Source: Aliidongia dinghuensis
Lineage (GTDB): Bacteria > Pseudomonadota > Alphaproteobacteria > ATCC43930 > CGMCC-115725
NCBI RefSeq assembly: GCF_014643535.1
Contig: NZ_BMJQ01000009.1
Location: forward strand, 1 to 64,000
Length of the DNA stretch: 64,000 nucleotides
Direction of reading: 5' to 3'
Shown: positions 54,490-63,521 of the stretch, piece after piece
Layout: each line of letters opens with the position of its first letter
How positions within the stretch are numbered: position 1 is the first letter of the stretch
Notes under the pieces: generated by a model
Databases searched by the model: none
What the model was told of the DNA's origin: nothing
Seen by the model: only the letters and a program-made list of their open reading frames with translations
Position numbers and translations under genes: made by a program

Positions 54490-55301
54490 GCGCCCTTCCC
54501 GCCACCTTCGAGCAGCCCACCTTCGACCAAGACCAGCCTCTGCTCGCGGTCGAGGGGCTGACCGTCGCCTATGGCGAGCGCATCGGCTGCCGTGACGTGG
54601 GGTTCGAGCTCTGGCCCGGCGAGGTGCTGGGCATCGTCGGCGAGTCCGGCTCGGGCAAGACGAGCCTCTTGAACGCGCTCTCCGCCCGGCTCGTGCCCGC
54701 GGCGGGCCACGTCCGTTATCGGCTGCGCGACGGCCGGCTCACCGACCTGTTCGAGCTGAGCGAAGCGGAACGGCGCCAACTGCTCAGGACCGACTGGGGC
54801 ATCGTGCACCAGAACCCGCGCGACGGGCTCCGGCTCACCGTCAGCGCCGGCGCCAATGTCGGCGAGCGGCTGATGGCGATCGGCGCCCGGCACTACGGCG
54901 AGATTCGCGGTGCGGCACTCGACTGGCTCGCCAAGGTCGAGATCGACCAGGACCGCGTCGACGATCGGCCGGCGAGCTTCTCCGGCGGCATGCAGCAGCG
55001 GCTGCAGATCGCGCGCAATCTCGTCACCAACCCGCGGCTCGTGTTCATGGACGAGCCGACAGGCGGTCTCGACGTCTCGGTCCAGGCCCGTCTCCTGGAT
55101 CTGATCCGCAGCCTGGTCGCGGACCTTGGCCTTGCGGCGGTGATCGTGACGCACGATCTGGCGGTCGCCCGCCTGCTCGCCCACCGGCTCATGGTCATGC
55201 GCGGCGGCGACGTGGTCGAGAGCGGCTTGACCGACCAGGTGCTGGACGATCCGCAGCACCCCTATACCCAACTCCTCGTCTCTTCGATCCTGCAGGTCTA
55301 G
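54486..55301 (+). CDS. phnK: C-P lyase ABC-type subunit PhnK
   Basis: A 271-residue ABC ATPase that binds the C-P lyase core; it is not a transporter subunit in practice. Walker A is GESGSGKT, the signature SFSGGMQQRLQIARNL and Walker B LVFMDEPTGGLD. It resembles oligopeptide-type ATPases (ending HPYTQLLVSSILQV), as PhnK does. The ATG at 54486 overlaps the phnJ stop. phnL follows after 7 bases. Confidence 0.93.
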   Translation: MSALPATFEQPTFDQDQPLLAVEGLTVAYGERIGCRDVGFELWPGEVLGIVGESGSGKTSLLNALSARLVPAAGHVRYRLRDGRLTDLFELSEAERRQLLRTDWGIVHQNPRDGLRLTVSAGANVGERLMAIGARHYGEIRGAALDWLAKVEIDQDRVDDRPASFSGGMQQRLQIARNLVTNPRLVFMDEPTGGLDVSVQARLLDLIRSLVADLGLAAVIVTHDLAVARLLAHRLMVMRGGDVVESGLTDQVLDDPQHPYTQLLVSSILQV

Positions 55302-55308
55302 GCACCCC

Positions 55309-56010
55309 ATGGAACCGGTTCTGGAAATCTGCGGCCTCGCCAAATCCTTCACGCTGCACAATCAGGGCGGCATCACGCTGCCCGTGCTCGACGGGGTCGA
55401 TCTCGCCATCTATCCGGGCGAATGCGTGGCACTCAACGGCCGCTCGGGCAGCGGCAAGTCGACATTGCTGCGCACGCTGCAGGGCAATTACCGCGTGGGA
55501 TCCGGCCATGTCTGGGTTCGCCGAAGCGACGGCAGCCGCATCGACCTTGCGACGGCAAGCCCACGCCAGGTCATCGAGCTCCGCCGTTCGACGATCGGCT
55601 ACGTCAGCCAGTTCCTGCACGTGGTCCCGCGCGTGCCGGCGATCGAGATCGTGGCCGAGCCCGTGCGGGCCCGCGGCGCCGATCCGGCGACGGCACGGGC
55701 ACGGGCAGCGGCACTGCTCACCCGCCTGAACGTACCCGAGCGGCTCTGGCCGCTGGCGCCGGCGACCTTCTCCGGCGGCGAGCAGCAGCGCGTCAACATT
55801 GCCCGCGGCTTCGCGGTCGAGTATCCGATCCTGCTGTTGGATGAGCCGACCGCTTCGCTCGACGGCGAGAATCGCGCCGCGGTCATCGGGCTCATCGACG
55901 AGGCGCTCGGCCACGGCACTGCGATCGTCGGCATTTTTCATGATGCCGAGGTGAGAGATCGGGTGGCGGGACGACTTTACACTATGACGGAAGCGAGGGC
56001 GGCGGCATGA
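55309..56010 (+). CDS. phnL: C-P lyase ABC-type subunit PhnL
   Basis: A 233-residue ATPase subunit. Walker A is GRSGSGKST, the signature FSGGEQQRVNIARGF and Walker B LLLDEPTASLDG. The N-terminal CGLAKSFTLHNQGGITLPVL is the PhnL hallmark, distinguishing it from LolD-like proteins. The stop overlaps the phnM start (ATGA). Confidence 0.93.
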   Translation: MEPVLEICGLAKSFTLHNQGGITLPVLDGVDLAIYPGECVALNGRSGSGKSTLLRTLQGNYRVGSGHVWVRRSDGSRIDLATASPRQVIELRRSTIGYVSQFLHVVPRVPAIEIVAEPVRARGADPATARARAAALLTRLNVPERLWPLAPATFSGGEQQRVNIARGFAVEYPILLLDEPTASLDGENRAAVIGLIDEALGHGTAIVGIFHDAEVRDRVAGRLYTMTEARAAA

Positions 56011-57158
56011 CGAAGCGACAGGATGCGGTGCTGACCAACGCCCGGCTTGTGCTCGATAACCAGGTGATCCACGGCAGCGTGGTGGTCGAGGACGGGATCA
56101 TCACCCGGGTCGACGAAGGCCGATCGGCCGTGCCAGGCGCCATCGATTTCCACGGCGACTACCTGCTGCCGGGCCTGGTCGAGTTGCACACCGACAATCT
56201 CGAGAAACATTTCGTGCCGCGCCCTGGCACGCGCTGGCCGGCCATGGCCGCGATCGTCGGCCACGATGCCCAGGTGGCGTCCGCCGGCATCACGACCGTG
56301 TTCGACGCGCTCTGTGTCGGCGAGACCTCGTCGGGCGGCGACCGGCTCGAGATCCTGGCCGGCATGGCGAACTCGATCCGCGAGGCACGCTCGAAGCATC
56401 TGCTGCGCGCGGAGCATTTGCTGCACCTGCGCTGCGAGATCAGCCATCCGGACACCGCGACCCTGTTCAAGGAATTCATCGGCGACCCGGGGCTGAAGCT
56501 GGTCTCGATCATGGATCACACGCCCGGCCAGCGGCAGTTCACCACGATCGAGAAGTACAAGTACTACTACGTGAAGAAGTACGGCTGGTCGGACACCGAG
56601 TTCGAGAAGTTCGTCGAGAAGCAGACCGAGGCCTCGGCCCGCTACGGTGCTGCCAACCGCCGGGCGATCGTGGCGCTCGCCCACGAGAACGACCTGACCC
56701 TGGCGAGCCATGACGACGCGACCATCGACCATGTCGACGAGGCGATTGCCGATGGCATGGTGGTGGCCGAGTTCCCGACGACCCTCGACGCGGCCCGCGC
56801 TTCGCGCGATCGCGGCATGGCGATCCTGATGGGTGCCCCCAACGTGGTGCGCGGCGGCTCGCACTCGGGCAACGTCTCGGCGCTCGATCTCGCACGCGAC
56901 GGGCTCCTCGACATCCTGTCATCGGACTATGTGCCGATGAGCCTCATCCACGGCGCCTTCATCCTGGCCCGGGCGGAGCTGGGAATCGACCTGCCTGCCG
57001 CGATCCGCACCGTGACGGCGACGCCGGCCGCCCGCGTCGGCCTCACCGACCGCGGCCGCATCGCCGAGGGCCTGCGCGCCGACCTCGTCCGCGCGCACGA
57101 CACCGGCGACGTGCCGCTGGTGCGCGGCGTCTGGTCCCACGGCGAGCGGGTGATCTGA
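56007..57158 (+). CDS. phnM: Alpha-D-ribose 1-methylphosphonate 5-triphosphate diphosphatase
   Basis: A 383-residue amidohydrolase-fold enzyme that removes pyrophosphate from the ribose triphosphonate before PhnJ acts. Metal-ligand regions are LLPGLVELHTDNLEKHF (the family variant of HxH), SHDDATIDHVDEAIADG and the lysine-area FKEFIGDPGLKLVSIMDHTP. Length fits. It closes the phnGHIJKLM run. phnN and phnP and the phnCDE transporter are not encoded here. Confidence 0.94.
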   Translation: MTKRQDAVLTNARLVLDNQVIHGSVVVEDGIITRVDEGRSAVPGAIDFHGDYLLPGLVELHTDNLEKHFVPRPGTRWPAMAAIVGHDAQVASAGITTVFDALCVGETSSGGDRLEILAGMANSIREARSKHLLRAEHLLHLRCEISHPDTATLFKEFIGDPGLKLVSIMDHTPGQRQFTTIEKYKYYYVKKYGWSDTEFEKFVEKQTEASARYGAANRRAIVALAHENDLTLASHDDATIDHVDEAIADGMVVAEFPTTLDAARASRDRGMAILMGAPNVVRGGSHSGNVSALDLARDGLLDILSSDYVPMSLIHGAFILARAELGIDLPAAIRTVTATPAARVGLTDRGRIAEGLRADLVRAHDTGDVPLVRGVWSHGERVI

Positions 57159-57167
57159 GCCGGCCAC

Positions 57168-57884
57168 TTGAACAGGGCGCGGCCGTCGGGTGAAACTGTC
57201 GGCCCCCTTCCCTGTCGAGTTCCGCCCTTGCCCTCCACCGGACCGCGATTGCTGTCGCTCAATGTCGGCTTGCCCGGCCTGCTCCGCTCGGCCGAGCGCG
57301 AGGTGCTGAGCGGCATCCGCAAGCACCCCGTCGCCGGTCCGGTCGAGATCGGCCCCAACGGCTGCACCGGCGACGGCCAGGCCGATCTTGAAAACCACGC
57401 CGGGCCGGACAAGGCGGTCTGCGTCTACGCGACCGAGCATCTCGCCTATTGGTCGGACCGGCTCGGCCTGCCGTTTGCCCCGGCCGCGTTCGGCGAGAAT
57501 TTCAGCGTGCAGGGCCTCGCCGAGAGCGAGGTCCGTATCGGCGATATCCTCGAGGTCGGGGCCGCCCGCTTCCAGGTGACCCAGCCGCGCGGCCCCTGCT
57601 TCAAGCTCGGCATGCTGCACGGCGTGCCCGACCTGGCGCGGCGCGTCCAGGAGGCCGGCTTCACCGGCTTCTATCTGCGCTGCCTCGCCCCGGGCGCGGT
57701 CTCGGCCGGCATGCCGATCGCGCTCGTCGAGCGCAACGCGAGCCATCCGACCATCGCCGAAGTGGTGCGCGTGACCTACCACGACCCAGACGACGTCGCC
57801 GCGATCGACCGGGTCATCGCCTGCTCGCCGCTCGCCGACAGTTGGCGCGGGGCGCTCGAACGCCGCCGGCGGAAACGGGCCTGA
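57168..57884 (+). CDS. MOSC-domain protein (YiiM-like)
   Basis: A protein of up to 238 residues with a MOSC domain, found in molybdenum-cofactor sulfurases and in YiiM-type enzymes that handle N-hydroxylated compounds. The key cysteine is in QPRGPCFKLGM, with FGENFSVQGL and EVRIGDILEVGAARFQVTQ before it. The start is uncertain: only TTG codons (57168 or 57228) open the frame and neither has a good ribosome site, so the true N-terminus is probably near LLSLNVGLPG. It follows phnM by 9 bases and may be read with that operon. Confidence 0.75.
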   Translation: MNRARPSGETVGPLPCRVPPLPSTGPRLLSLNVGLPGLLRSAEREVLSGIRKHPVAGPVEIGPNGCTGDGQADLENHAGPDKAVCVYATEHLAYWSDRLGLPFAPAAFGENFSVQGLAESEVRIGDILEVGAARFQVTQPRGPCFKLGMLHGVPDLARRVQEAGFTGFYLRCLAPGAVSAGMPIALVERNASHPTIAEVVRVTYHDPDDVAAIDRVIACSPLADSWRGALERRRRKRA

Positions 57885-57907
57885 CCCGCGCCGCCCGTCG
57901 ACCCTGC

Positions 57908-58708
57908 CTAGCCGGGCTTCCGCGCGATGATCACTTGCGCCTTGGGCAGGACGCGGTCGAGTTCGGCCTTGATGCGCATGCCGTCCTTGCCGCGCAGCAC
58001 CTCCGACCAGGTCCGAGTCCAGGCGTCAAGCGAGGGATCCGACCCCTCGCCCAGCGGAACACCGGCCTGCCAAAAGAACAGCCACCACAGCGACCAGAAG
58101 AAGCCGTAGCCTGTGCGGTGCTCGATGGTAAGCCCGGCCTGCTCGACCAGGGCTGCGAACTGCTCCGGCTCGAAGATGCGGATATGGTTCGGCTTCTGGA
58201 AATACTGCGGCGGCGCCAGAACCTTCTGCAGCTTCTCCTGCGCCGTTCCGGGCACGGTGATGAGATAGAGCGCGCCCGGCCGGCCGATGCGCACCAGCTC
58301 CGCCATGAAGGCGACCGGGTCGTCGACATGCTCCAGCACCTCGGTGCAGACGACCCGGGTCACAGTGCCGCCCGGCAGGGGCAAGGGATTGCCGTCCGTG
58401 ACATAGGCGTCGACGCGCCGCGCCGACGATCCCGCGAGCCGGTCCTTGGCCTGGCCGATCTTCACGGCATCGGCGTCGGCCAGGATCACATGCGCGCCGC
58501 GGCGCGCGCTGAAGCTGGCAATGCCGCCGTCGCCGCAACCGATGTCGGCGACGACGTCGTCGGCCGAGATCGGGAAGCCGGTCATGAGCTCGCCGGTGTC
58601 ATTGTTGAACCAACCGCTCAAGACTGCATCGTGCAGGCCCAGCATGAACGGGTCCGGCCGATCCGCCGTCGCCTCGCCGACTGCAGGCTTCTTGAAGTCA
58701 GAAATCAT
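57908..58708 (-). CDS. SAM-dependent methyltransferase
   Basis: A 266-residue class I methyltransferase. The SAM-binding motif I is VVADIGCGDGGIASF, with LADADAVKIGQA as motif II and VCTEVLEHVDDPVAFMAELV as the post-I region, typical of UbiE/Methyltransf_11 proteins. The C-terminal part is Trp-rich (FFWSLWWLFFW), which could contact membranes or a lipid substrate. The ATG at 58708 is the likely start; the frame is open further but without coding character. The substrate is unknown. Confidence 0.82.
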   Translation of the reverse strand: MISDFKKPAVGEATADRPDPFMLGLHDAVLSGWFNNDTGELMTGFPISADDVVADIGCGDGGIASFSARRGAHVILADADAVKIGQAKDRLAGSSARRVDAYVTDGNPLPLPGGTVTRVVCTEVLEHVDDPVAFMAELVRIGRPGALYLITVPGTAQEKLQKVLAPPQYFQKPNHIRIFEPEQFAALVEQAGLTIEHRTGYGFFWSLWWLFFWQAGVPLGEGSDPSLDAWTRTWSEVLRGKDGMRIKAELDRVLPKAQVIIARKPG

Positions 58709-58827
58709 GCCGGCCCCATGCGTTGGAGATGGAGAGAGAAACGGGATGCCGTTCGACGGCGCCGAGGCGCCCCGGCATCGGCTGTCGAGGATGCTACGAT
58801 GCGCCCCATCCGCGATCAAGGCGGGCC

Positions 58828-58879
58828 GGGAGCCCGTGTCGAGAGCCCGTGTCGAGAGCCCGTGTCGAGAGCCCGGCGC
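58828..58879. repeat. 13-base tandem repeat, about four units
   Basis: Units at 58828-58840, 58841-58853, 58854-58866 and 58867-58879. The second and third are identical (GAGAGCCCGTGTC), the first differs at one base and the fourth diverges in its last four. It lies just downstream of the amidase stop codon, between it and the methyltransferase start. Confidence 0.8.
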
Positions 58880-58890
58880 GACAGCGTCGC

Positions 58891-60480
58891 TTAAGCCAGC
58901 TCCGGGGCCGTTGGCGGCGGCTGGCGTACCGGGTTCGCCTGTTCCCAGGCATAGGCGATCGCGAGCAGGGTCGGCTCACTCCAGGCACGACCGGTGAAGC
59001 TGATGCCGTAGGGATAAGGCGGCGTCGGACGGCCCTCGACCTCGTGACGCCAGCCGGCCGGCACACCGACGCTCGGATAGCCGGCGCGTGCCGCAATGCC
59101 GTTGCCGAGCGCCGCCGGGAACAGCACCGCGTCGAGCTGCCAGCGGTCGAAATAGGCATCGAGCCCTTGGGGGCGCGACAGCTCGAGATCGAGCGCCCGC
59201 GCCGCGTGATAGGCCGGCTCCGTCAGATCGCCGCGCGTCGCCTCCGCCGCCAGCAGCAGATCCTGGCCGAAGCGCGGCGGCACGGCCGCAGCATCGTTGG
59301 CGGCGATCACGTCCTTGAGCGTGCGCACCGGCCCGTCCGGCACGTAGTCGGCCAGATAGGCGGCGAGCCCGTGCTTGAACTCGTAGATCAGCACCGCCGG
59401 CATCGGCATGCGCTTGCCCTTGGACGGGCTGAACGGGTTGGTGACCGGCACCTCGATCATGGCGCCGGGGCCGCCGATCCGGCCGGCCGTCGGGATATTG
59501 GCCTTGACGACCACGGCGCCGAGGGTCTCGAGCCGCGCCACGACTTCGTCCATGATCCGACGCTGATCCGGGGCCAGCGCGCGCCAATAGATGTCGTTCT
59601 CCGCATCGGCGGGATCGCTCGGCACGCCGATGCGCCGGCCCGCAAGCCCGTTCGGATCGAGGAAGGCCGTGTAGTCGGCCGGGATGCGGCCGCGCACCGC
59701 GAGGGTCGCCGGATCGCGGCGATCATATCCGGCAAGGGCGCCAAGCAGGATCGCTGCGTCGCGGACCGTGCGGGCGAGCGGCCCGGCGGTGTCCTGGCTC
59801 GCCGCGATCGGCAGGATGCCGGCCCGGCTGACCAGGCCCACGGTCGGCTTCACGGTGACGAGTGCGTTGTTGCAGGCCGGGTTCAGCAGCGAGCCCGCCG
59901 TTTCGGTCCCGACCGTCGCGGCCGCCAAATTGGCCGCGGCGGCAACGGCCGAGCCGGAGCTCGACCCGCCGGGCGGCACGATCGGGATGCCGTCCGCGTC
60001 GACCGCTGGCGCGTAGGGATTCAGGACCTGACCCCCGAGCGCGCTATAGCCCGACGGCATGCCGACGGTCGTCCAGTTGGCGAATTCGGTGAGGTTGGCC
60101 TTGCCGAGCAGGATGGCACCGGCCCTGCGCAGCCGCGCTGCGACATGGGCGTCGCGCACGGCCAAGGCGTGGGCCAGCGCCGGGCTGCCGGCGGTCGTCG
60201 CCTGGCCATCCGCGGTTGCGATATTGTCTTTGAGCAGGATCGGAATGCCGTAGAGCGGCCCCTTGCGCGTGCCGGGGCGGAAGCGCAGCCGGTCGCGGCG
60301 GCGGGCGATCGCAAGGGCGGCGGGATTGACCTCGCGCACCGAATTGAGGCCGGCGCCGCCGCGGTCGAACGCCGCGATGCGCGCGGCATAAGCCCGGACG
60401 AGATCGACCGAGGTGATCTCGCGCGCTTCGAGCGCCGCCTGCAGGCTTTCGATCGTCTGCTCGACCAGACGGAACGGCAT
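58891..60480 (-). CDS. Amidase-signature family hydrolase
   Basis: A 529-residue amidase of the Ser-cisSer-Lys type. The catalytic lysine is in PILLKDNIATADG (about residue 84), the cis-Ser in PPGGSSSGSAVAAAA, and the nucleophile Ser in GTETAGSLL. The C-terminal extension with PYPYGISFTGRAWSEP matches longer bacterial amidases. The substrate (amide, carbamate or peptide-like) cannot be read. The ATG at 60480 lies 5 bases after the stop of the sulfotransferase-like gene, so it is third in a minus-strand operon. Confidence 0.85.
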   Translation of the reverse strand: MPFRLVEQTIESLQAALEAREITSVDLVRAYAARIAAFDRGGAGLNSVREVNPAALAIARRRDRLRFRPGTRKGPLYGIPILLKDNIATADGQATTAGSPALAHALAVRDAHVAARLRRAGAILLGKANLTEFANWTTVGMPSGYSALGGQVLNPYAPAVDADGIPIVPPGGSSSGSAVAAAANLAAATVGTETAGSLLNPACNNALVTVKPTVGLVSRAGILPIAASQDTAGPLARTVRDAAILLGALAGYDRRDPATLAVRGRIPADYTAFLDPNGLAGRRIGVPSDPADAENDIYWRALAPDQRRIMDEVVARLETLGAVVVKANIPTAGRIGGPGAMIEVPVTNPFSPSKGKRMPMPAVLIYEFKHGLAAYLADYVPDGPVRTLKDVIAANDAAAVPPRFGQDLLLAAEATRGDLTEPAYHAARALDLELSRPQGLDAYFDRWQLDAVLFPAALGNGIAARAGYPSVGVPAGWRHEVEGRPTPPYPYGISFTGRAWSEPTLLAIAYAWEQANPVRQPPPTAPELA

Positions 60481-60485
60481 TAGGC

Positions 60486-61484
60486 TCAGATCCCGAGGCG
60501 CGCCGCGCGACGGGCCTGCATCTCGCCGTAGAGCGCGCCCAGCCAGCGGTCGGCGAGCGCCGCCGTCTCGGGCGTCACGATCCGCTTCTCCGCACCGTCG
60601 GCCACGAACGGCCGGCGCTCGGGATCCTTGGCATAGTAGCGAGCCTCCTCGCGCATGCGCGCCGCATGCTCGGCGGCGAGCGGGATGTGGAAATGGCGCG
60701 CGACGGCACCCCAGGCGACCGCCGGCAGGTCGGCATAGTTGACGAAGAGCGGCGTGCCGTCGTCGCCATCGAGTGCGGCCGCACAGAAGCCGGCGAGCGT
60801 GCGGGCGCAGAACGCCTCCGGCGGCATGTCTGCGCATTCGGCGGCCGGAATACCCAGGAGATGCTCCGCCTGGTCGGGATAGCGCTGGAGCTGCATCCAG
60901 CCGGGACGCCCCTTCAGGACTGAGCTCATGACCTCGACCGGCGCACGATAGACGAAGACCCAGGGCACCGCCGGAAACGCGGCACGCAGCAGCGCCAGGC
61001 GCCGGATGTTCCAGCTCGAGAATTTGACGACGTAATGCCGCTCGTCGCCGAAGCGGCGGCGGCCGAGCGCGCGGATCATGAGACGCAGGCAGGCGACGAG
61101 TGCCGCCTCGTTGAGCGCGCTCGGATCGGCCTCGAGGAAGCTATTGATGGGATCGGCCTCGGAAACGACGAACGTATCCGGCACGACACCGAACAGGCGC
61201 GACAGCACGGTCGAGCCGCAACGCGACATATGGAAGATGAAGCCGGACGGCTCGAGGCATTCGCCAACGCTGTCGATCGCTTCCAGCGTCGAGAGCGTGG
61301 TGCGGACGACCGGCCGCAGGGGCTCGCCGCCATCGGCCGGCTGGTTCGCCCAGCGCGCGACCGTCTGCATGAAGAACGGCTCGCGGAACGCGACGCCGCG
61401 CAGGTCGCACCAGTCGACGAGCGGCTCCGGCCGTTCGAGCGTCAGGCGGATCGGCGTCCATTGAGCGAGTTCGGTCGGTTCCAT
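60486..61484 (-). CDS. Sulfotransferase-family protein
   Basis: A 332-residue PAPS-dependent sulfotransferase-like protein. The phosphosulfate-binding loop is FIFHMSRCGSTVLSRLF (about residues 82-98), close to the S-R-S/C-G-S/T-T form of bacterial sulfotransferases. The region PWVFVYRAPVEVMSSVLKG matches the 3'-phosphate-binding motif. It is in the middle of a three-gene operon: the oxygenase fusion lies 7 bases upstream and the amidase 5 bases downstream. The acceptor is unknown. The ATG at 61484 is chosen; an in-frame extension overlaps the upstream gene. Confidence 0.8.
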   Translation of the reverse strand: MEPTELAQWTPIRLTLERPEPLVDWCDLRGVAFREPFFMQTVARWANQPADGGEPLRPVVRTTLSTLEAIDSVGECLEPSGFIFHMSRCGSTVLSRLFGVVPDTFVVSEADPINSFLEADPSALNEAALVACLRLMIRALGRRRFGDERHYVVKFSSWNIRRLALLRAAFPAVPWVFVYRAPVEVMSSVLKGRPGWMQLQRYPDQAEHLLGIPAAECADMPPEAFCARTLAGFCAAALDGDDGTPLFVNYADLPAVAWGAVARHFHIPLAAEHAARMREEARYYAKDPERRPFVADGAEKRIVTPETAALADRWLGALYGEMQARRAARLGI

Positions 61485-61491
61485 CTGTTGG

Positions 61492-62631
61492 TCACGCCTC
61501 AGGATAGAGGCGGTCGTGGCCACCGACGTAATGCGTCTCACCGGCCTCGAGCCGGGCGTTCATCGCCTCGCGCACGGCCGCGTCCTCCTCGCCGTAGAGG
61601 AACGGCACGAAGGCATAGCGTCGGCCGCGCGTCACCGGTGTCACCTCATGCAGCATGCCGCACGAGAACACGATGGCGCCGCCCGCGGGCGCCCGATAGG
61701 TCTGCCGCCCGAATTCCGGGCAGCGCAGGTCGCAGCCGTCGTAGTCGTTGTTGAGGTTGAGGGAGACCGCGAAGCGTCGATGACGCGCCCCGGCGTTGAC
61801 ATTGTCCCGATGCCGGAAGAAATGGCCGCCCAGCTCGGCGTCGTAGCAGCTGATCATGTAGCGATCCATCCGGGTCGCCCTGAACTGGAAGAACCGCTCG
61901 ATCGCCGGCAGCAGGCGGCGCGCGATCCGGTCGCGCAGGATGGCGCGCGTCTCCGGATCGACCAGCACCAGGTCCTGCCGTCGCTTCAGGCGATGATCGA
62001 TCACCGTCGCCGTCCTGCCATCCTGGTCCAGGAGGAAGCCCGAATCCTCGCCGCCGTTGCGCTCGTAGAGATCAACGAGCGCGTCGCACAGCTCGAACTC
62101 GAACACGCGCGGCACGATCAGCACCGGCGCCGTCAGCGGCACGCCGGCCGAGGCGCCGACCTCGGGCAGCTGCTGCAGAAACGTGGTCACCATCTGGCCG
62201 TGGCCGTTCGGATCGTCGAACGAGACGTTGGCGACGGCGCGCAAAAGCGGATCGAGCACGATGGTGCGCGGCGCGCCTTCGGCGCCGTAGGCCCGGATGA
62301 TGTCGCCGGCATCGTCGACGATATAGCCCATCGCCGGTCCGGAAATGCTGGCGAGGACCGGCGCGTCGGCCGGCATCTCCGACAGGATGCCGTAGAAGAC
62401 ACAATGATCCTCGCGGAACCGGGCCGCCTCCGCCAGGATCGTCGCGAGCTCCGCCATCGCGCGCCGGTCGGCGAGCGAACCCAGGAAGCACAGCACGACC
62501 CAGCGCCCGGCCTCGACATGCAGGTCGACCTGCGCGCCGGTGATGGTCCGGGCGCTGAACCAGGGCACGGGATCACCCAGCAGAATCTTCCCGCCCGAAG
62601 CCTCCGTCTCTGCCGTGACACCCTCTGCCAT
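61492..62631 (-). CDS. Peroxiredoxin-like / 2OG-Fe(II) oxygenase fusion protein
   Basis: A 379-residue two-domain protein. Residues about 15-150 resemble an AhpC/TSA peroxiredoxin (GDPVPWFSARTITGAQVDLH, later GAEGAPRTIVLDP) but the peroxidatic cysteine position reads FLGSLADRR, so it is probably inactive as a peroxidase. Residues about 165-365 are a prolyl-4-hydroxylase-type dioxygenase: the iron pair HRD in HFFRHRDNVNAG, and the distal histidine with the 2-oxoglutarate arginine in MLHEVTPVTRGRRYAFVPF. It is first in the operon with the sulfotransferase and amidase. The three together could modify and release a small molecule or peptide, which is speculative. Confidence 0.82.
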   Translation of the reverse strand: MAEGVTAETEASGGKILLGDPVPWFSARTITGAQVDLHVEAGRWVVLCFLGSLADRRAMAELATILAEAARFREDHCVFYGILSEMPADAPVLASISGPAMGYIVDDAGDIIRAYGAEGAPRTIVLDPLLRAVANVSFDDPNGHGQMVTTFLQQLPEVGASAGVPLTAPVLIVPRVFEFELCDALVDLYERNGGEDSGFLLDQDGRTATVIDHRLKRRQDLVLVDPETRAILRDRIARRLLPAIERFFQFRATRMDRYMISCYDAELGGHFFRHRDNVNAGARHRRFAVSLNLNNDYDGCDLRCPEFGRQTYRAPAGGAIVFSCGMLHEVTPVTRGRRYAFVPFLYGEEDAAVREAMNARLEAGETHYVGGHDRLYPEA

Positions 62632-62825
62632 GAACCGTCCGCCCTCCCAGGGTCGATACCGTTGGCCGTCAGCAGAGCACGGTCAGGATTAACGTTTCAT
62701 TGACCATGCCATCCGACAACGGCAATTAGGCTTGCGCATCATGCGCGTAGGCTGCAACGCGACGAACGTCTACAATCGACGGCAAGCCCGGCGCGGACTG
62801 GCCGGGATCGACCGAGCGAGATTGG

Positions 62826-63521
62826 ATGACCGTGCGCTACGCGATTTATGTCGTGCCCCCCACCGACTCGCCGCTCTGGCGCATGGCCTCGACTTGGCTC
62901 GGCCGCGAGCCGGAAACCGGCGCCGAAGAACTGCCCGCCCTGCCGCTGTGGCTCGCGCGCGACCGCTGGCGCGAGATCACCCGCGAGCCGCGCCGCTACG
63001 GTTTTCACGGCACCCTGAAGCCGCCGCTGACCCTGGCCAGCGGCCGGACCCATGACGGGCTGGCCGCGGCCCTCTCGCTGTTTGCGTCCGAGATGCAGCC
63101 GTTGCCGCCGGTCGCCCTCCATGTCGCGTCGATCGGTGGGTTCCTGGCGCTCGTGCTGCGCGAGCCGTCGGCACCCCTGAAGCGGCTCGCCGATCTCGCG
63201 GTCGAGCGGTTCGACCGGTTTCGCGCCCCGCCGACTCCGGCTGAACTCGCTGGGCGGCGCCAGGTCCCGCTGTCGACCCGACAAGAGGAATACCTGTCCC
63301 GCTGGGGCTACCCCTATGTGTTCGACGAGTTTCGTTACCATATGACGTTAACGGGCCGGCTGCCCGATCCCGAGCGGCCCCGCGTCGCGGCCCTTTTGAC
63401 CGAGCTGCTGGCACCGGCACTGGCCCAGCCCATTCCCTTGGGTCTCGCGCTCTTCGTCCAGAAGGATCGCGACAGCCCGTTCACACTGGTTCGGCGGTTT
63501 CGCCTGGGATCCCCACCATGA
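62826..63521 (+). CDS. DUF1045 phosphonate-associated protein (2H phosphoesterase-like)
   Basis: A 231-residue protein of the DUF1045 family, annotated as a putative phosphonate metabolism protein because it recurs near C-P lyase genes. It shows two H-x-T motifs: YGFHGTLKPP (His61, Thr63) and FRYHMTLTG (His172, Thr174), the hallmark of the 2H phosphoesterase fold. It opens MTVRYAIYVVPP, the usual start. Here it lies about 5.7 kb from the phn operon and its stop overlaps the next gene by four bases (ATGA). Confidence 0.85.
   Translation: MTVRYAIYVVPPTDSPLWRMASTWLGREPETGAEELPALPLWLARDRWREITREPRRYGFHGTLKPPLTLASGRTHDGLAAALSLFASEMQPLPPVALHVASIGGFLALVLREPSAPLKRLADLAVERFDRFRAPPTPAELAGRRQVPLSTRQEEYLSRWGYPYVFDEFRYHMTLTGRLPDPERPRVAALLTELLAPALAQPIPLGLALFVQKDRDSPFTLVRRFRLGSPP

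Noticed and set aside
58828..58879. CRISPR-like array
   Set aside because: Units are 13 bases, directly abutting and without spacers, so this is a simple tandem repeat.
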